Shown here: piece by piece, positions 59,266-64,000 of the stretch
Numbering within the stretch: the stretch's first letter is position 1
Layout: every line of letters begins with the position of its first letter
Source: Sebastes aleutianus
Taxonomy: Eukaryota > Chordata > Actinopteri > Perciformes > Sebastidae
Reading direction: 5' to 3'
Assembly: GCA_916700875.1 (NCBI GenBank)
Contig: CAKAKS010000067.1
Coordinates: forward strand, 22,592,591-22,656,590
Length of the DNA stretch: 64,000 nt
Translations under genes and position numbers: made by a program
The notes under the pieces: model-generated
The model's database searches: none
What the model was told of the DNA's origin: nothing
What the model saw: the letters and a program-made list of their open reading frames with translations, nothing else

Positions 59266-61794
59266 TTAAGGCACTTCCACATTGGCTTCACTTTTCATAA
59301 CTGGAGGTTGCTCACTGCCCTCGGCCCGTTGGGTGTGATGGGCTGTGTTGCTTTTTCTAGTACCCGTTATTGTGCCATTAGATTCTTGTTAGAGTACGAG
59401 TTGGTGTGTCAAGAAGGTCGAGGAACTACTGTATGTCCCTTTCTTCATTGTGTTATTGTGCTATGGAAAAAACCCTAACATGAAAGGAACTGTTAAAAGA
59501 CTGCTATCCTAGCTTCATTGTATCAGACTAATGGAAACATAAACATGAAGAGGTGTTTGTGTGTGTAAGTACCTGTGCCTTCTATGAACGCAGGGACACA
59601 TTTCCTAAAACAGTGATTCATTAGTGTTTTATTTTTTTACAATTTTTCCCCTCATTTCTAGACAAATCAATAAAAGGCAACTTGGTTTAAGAGAATATGC
59701 AGCAGGAAATCCTCACCAAGTAGCAGCAAAGCATCCCCTCGCTTTGCTTTATATCCATTTAGTCCATCCCAGAGGGAGACGTAATGTAACTTAGGACAGC
59801 TGTCCTTTGGGAGCTTTTTACGTCTCTTGGTCTAGCAGGGGAATTCTTTGTGTAACCTGCACACTCACAGCTGCGAGGGATGCAAACCCTTTTCACTCTC
59901 CTTCTGCGGTTATGAAAGAAAGTGTATTTTCTTCTTCTTCTTATAAAAGGTTAGTGGGCGGTGCACAGTTGTTGTGCAGCCGCAAGTGACTCACCCAGTG
60001 AGAGTGCTCAGCAGACTATCGTGCGCTTTTGTGCCTTTTTTCAAATGCCTACAAGCGCGGCTCTTGGATCGCTGAACAGAATATAAATTAGCGAGGCAAT
60101 TTCCCAATCTGTTATTTAGTGTTTTTGTACACTCTCACAAACACACACTCAAAAACGTCCTCTCGCTCACACGCGCACGAATTCCAGATTTGCAAACTTG
60201 ACCTCGGTCCTCAGATCTCGCAGAAGCAGCTCCCTCTCTCTCTCTGAATGTGTCTCGCATTTTAGACGAGTGAAGCCGTCTACTACATATACAATTACAG
60301 CTTCCAGCTTCCCAAATCCCTCATTACCGCAGGTCTACGTGATTACGACTCCGACTTTGTCACTCCGCTGTAAAGTCCGACCCCACATACGCACCCCTGG
60401 TTGATTGCCCAGTTACATGCTGTTTACAAATGTGCTCAAACACGATTTCCACAATTGTCGATATTCTTGTTTTTTTCCCTATTTGTCTAGTTTTTTGATT
60501 TTGCCCCCATGCAAGGCGCGTGCTCACGGTTCATGCACACACAGCCGCGGTTGTTTGTATATGCGTGGATATTTTCAAACAGAGCCAGTGAAGGATATAC
60601 AGCCGGTGGTAAACACGGGGTTCCAAGGTGGAGTGCCGGTGTTCTATCTCTCCTGTTTGTTTACAGGAGCTCTCCCTGCTCTCTGCGGCCTAGAGAGATA
60701 AATGATGGATGGAGACAACCTGAAGAAGGGAGTACTTCTCCTTTAATAGAAATACAGCCAGGGGTTCTTACTCAGAAGTATCAAAATATTGTGGTGAAGC
60801 CGGTATTTTAAAAACATTGCACGTCTGTTAGGCAATGCGTGAAATTGAGCAAGGAATTACCAGAATAGCCAGTTGCTTCACATCATTTACAAATTCCCAA
60901 ATGATCTCCTTCCTGCAAGAATATTGTTAGGAAGCATTTCCTATTCTTAATCTCTGTGTAACAGCCAGTTTGTTTTTTTCAGTTTATAGACATGTCATTT
61001 TAGCCAAACAAGTTTATTGTAACTCTATCACCGACGACGCACCGTGGGACAGAAATAACGGCTATATGGCTCGATTTTTAAGCCCTAACATCTGTGCAGA
61101 AGCCCAAAGTAGCATGCATACATGCATTCATAAACATTTACATACTTGTAAACATGGATTTTGAACATGATCCAAGTGACTAACATAGGGTCCGGATGTC
61201 ACTGATTAGCATGAGTGTTGTGTTTCAAAAATGAGTCACCTACCTACGCTGCAATGATTAACACTCAGACATGGGTCCTCATTACAGCAAAATAGCCAAA
61301 CGGCTTGTCCTTTCTTAACTTGAGGTTCAAAGACAGGAAACATCCTACTGAGGCAATACCTCATGGACAAAAAAAGATCCGTGTTCAATTTTAGCTACAA
61401 GTTTTCGGATGCACTAATGGTGTCAGTGGAGGAGAGGAAACCCCACCTTTTTTCATGAATGAATGAATCATCTTTGCTGTCAATATGTACCCATGAATGC
61501 GTCATCATACGGTCTGAGTAGCCTTTCAATCATATTTCGGTGTTCATGTTGTTCTCCGTCTTCAACGTCATTGCCATACAGACCTAACAAAAGTACTGCT
61601 ACCATTATTGGCCGTTATTTTTAATTTAGGACAGGGCCTACGCCATCCTAAATTAGGAACTTGAGAAATCCTGAAGTAAGGACGGTTCTGTAATAGCTAA
61701 AATCCTATCCTAAGATAAGATAGGATTTTTTTGCTAAACGCAGTGAGGAAACATGTTTCTGTTATACCACAATCCTAAATGTCATCCTAAACTC

Positions 61795-62215
61795 AGATAA
61801 GATAGTATTTCAGACATTACTGTAATGCCTATCTCTCGGCTCAAATGCTTTCAGAAACATCTTGTAGTGTACTGTTTAGTTGAAAACAGTCGAGCCAAAA
61901 CCAAGCACCGCCCACCGGCCGGAGCAAACTTTCTCATTTTACAGCTCAACAGTACACTACAAGATGTTTCTGAAAACATTTGAGGTGAGAGATAGGCTTT
62001 ACAGTGAGCAAATATTGATTCATATTTGATCAGCGCTGCCTAGTTTGACAGTTTGATTGGAATTTACAAGCTTTGCGAGCAGTGAGAACGAGGCTCATGA
62101 TTTTTTTCAGATTACCTGTCTCATGCATTACTGTCAGGATATAGTCACTGTTTATAAAAATAACTTTTTTTTATCATATTTGTTCAAAGTGATCGACTGT
62201 AGTTTAAGTGTTGAT
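61795..62215 (-). repeat. Copy of the TTAA-TIR hairpin family, inverted
   Basis: Shares the hairpin arms aaacatcttgtagtgtactg and cagtacactacaagatgttt and the ccaagcaccgcc loop with 21991-22245. The tail tgcattactgtcaggatata and aactttttttt is the complement of 21845-21925. Confidence 0.8.
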
Positions 62216-64000
62216 GCAAGTTTAAGAAGCACTTTGACATGCCAGAAATGCGTCGCTAGAGGCACTAATTAGTTTTTTAGTCAGATACCAGCAGGCCCTG
62301 CCAGTGACACCATGTTGCACATACAAGTCTTCAGTGTCACAATGCTGTCAAGCGTTGGCACTGTTTTCCCTGTTCGCCGTCATGGGAGTGTGGAGACGAG
62401 GGTTTCACACACTGGATAACCTAAGAGAGGCCAGGAAAAGAGAAACCACCATGACCTCAATGAGGGCAGAGGTCTTGGTATGTGTCAAGAAAAGCAAAGG
62501 CAAATTGGCGAATGCTTCAGATTTCTGGCGAACAAACGGCAATAAAATAACCAAAAGCTGTTCAGAATTTTACCTCTAGGATTTTCGAAACAGTAATCCC
62601 CCCGCTGTGCATGTCAGCATTTACCAGCTGCTTTGGAAAACCTCTCGCTCCTTTCAAACATTCTTTCTGAAATGGTTCCTCTTCAGTGGACCACTTATGT
62701 GGTGAGACACTGCAACTCGTAAACTCAAAAGGTCCAACATGTACACATCGCTAATGACCTCCAGAACCAGCTTAATTGGGATCGTTAGCAGTTCGGAGCT
62801 GCCGTTTTTGTGTCTAAATTGCTCTAAGTCTACCTTCCGGAATCCAGTCCACCTCGTTTGAGTCATCCTCTCCGTAAACATCAACCACATCCTCAGACGG
62901 CCAGATAGAGACGAATTGTACGACGGCTGCTTGTCAAGGAAGGACGAACATCTGTGTCATCGCAGTCGTATTACGGGATTATTCTGGAGAACACACAAGA
63001 AAGGTCAAAACGTACTACTTGTGGCCAACAGAAAGCTGAGGTTTGTCTGTGTTTGTTTACACTGTAGTAACCCAGCAGATGTGAAACTTTTTGTTCTTTG
63101 CTCTCACGTTACAGTTTTGCTCAGCGCTCCACATTTCTACACTTTTCACTCAGTCCCTCGGGAACTATAAGTTGAGCTCTCTGCTTCATTCAGTGCATAG
63201 AAACATCTTAGTTTGAAGGTGCGTTAAGTTTCATTGGCCACACTGAAACCAAACCACACTGAAAACCATAAATGCAAGGTTGGATGACAAGTCCATGCCC
63301 TAAACCAAGCTGTTTCTTATTTAGGTATTTTGTGGAGTTAAGTGCATCTGTGCATTTTTTCACTTTTCTGCAACTGGAAAAGGATGTCATCATGTTTATG
63401 TCTTCACCACCACTAGTCCATTGTTACTTTTCTCATAATTTTTAGTAGTTTTCTACTTGAATTTAATCGCGCCTAGATGTTTTGAACACAGCTATATGAG
63501 GGGAATCTGATGCTTTCCTTACATTTTCCATTTTAGCACTAATTTCATCATCGTTCTATTCTCCTGTATCTCTCAGTCCTCATCACTTTTTCCGTTACGT
63601 TTAATCCCTCACTTGTCTTGGTTTACAGCAGGTCTTCTCTTCGCCCCTTTGACATTGTCTTGCTCTAATCCGGCGCTTTAAACTCCTTTGGTGATGGTTT
63701 GTATAGCTGTGATTTTCCTACAGCTGTGAAATTACTAGACAAATACACTTAGCCCTTTTCGAAGCTTCTGTTGTAACCGACAACAGTGACATAAAGAAAC
63801 TGAGTGCTTTTATGGTATTAGTCTTCTCTGAGTGATGCATTAATAGTACCTCAGTTTGCATCAATAACACTTGGGAAGCAACGCAATGGAAATGGACATT
63901 TTCTATGTTATGAGAGTGGATAATGTCTTTACTCCAAGACATATTTATCTGGCTCAGTGGTCGCGTTAGACTTTCTTGTTGTCCGTCATTTTAACGAGGA

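Larger units (their letters stand above)
56567..64000 (+). other. st3gal3: st3gal3 intron, open at window end
   Basis: No exon resembling the next ST3GAL3 segment (region leading to sialylmotif S) was found in 7.4 kb. It contains repeats at 58690-59265 and 61795-62215; the rest shows no recognised element. Confidence 0.7.

Noticed and set aside
56567..64000. Next st3gal3 exon (towards sialylmotif S)
   Set aside because: I searched for the expected segment in all frames by eye and found none with acceptor and donor; open frames at 60405-60811 and 62304-62579 have no similarity.
1..64000. tRNA, rRNA or snRNA genes
   Set aside because: No stretch with recognisable internal promoter boxes and foldable cloverleaf was seen; a covariance-model scan would be needed to exclude them.

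Overview
The window is vertebrate nuclear DNA, almost certainly from a ray-finned (probably spiny-rayed) fish. Short exons carry consensus GT-AG splice sites and sit in long AT-rich introns. The repeats are of types typical of teleost genomes: Tc1-like, hAT-like and TTAA- or TAA-flanked TIR elements, a LINE 3' end, and many CA/GT tracts. Nothing prokaryotic was seen.

Two host genes are supported, both on the + strand. (1) 1548-2921 holds the last four coding exons of a KDM4A histone lysine demethylase (double Tudor domain and C-terminal tail); the catalytic part lies upstream of the window. (2) 33146-56566 holds nine coding exons (271 codons) of ST3GAL3, a Golgi beta-galactoside alpha-2,3-sialyltransferase, from start codon and membrane anchor through sialylmotif L. 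The exons for sialylmotifs S, III and VS are not found before the window ends. A GC-richer stretch ending in a splice donor at 25278 is the likely non-coding first exon. KDM4A followed by ST3GAL3 in the same orientation matches the human order, so this is a conserved neighbourhood, but the two products work in unrelated processes (chromatin and glycan sialylation).

Layout: 1-1547 kdm4a intron with a TIR element; 1548-2921 kdm4a end; 2922 to about 4230 3' UTR and flank; to about 24.9 kb a gene-free, repeat-rich intergenic region; about 24.9-25.3 kb promoter and first-exon candidate; 25.3-33.1 kb first intron, filled by a local tandem array with nested transposons; 33.1-56.6 kb coding exons; 56.6-64 kb intron.

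The most interesting non-genic structures are: a Tc1-like element whose 3' half has been replaced by an inverted copy of its own 5' end (two 472-bp arms); the intron-1 tandem array, built on a LINE-fragment junction and later hit by a hAT-like element that was itself hit by another; a Harbinger-like MITE inside the terminal repeat of a hAT-like element inside an ST3GAL3 intron; and a short upstream ORF whose stop codon abuts the ST3GAL3 start. Repeat family names are from recognition of ends and target duplications, not from a library search.
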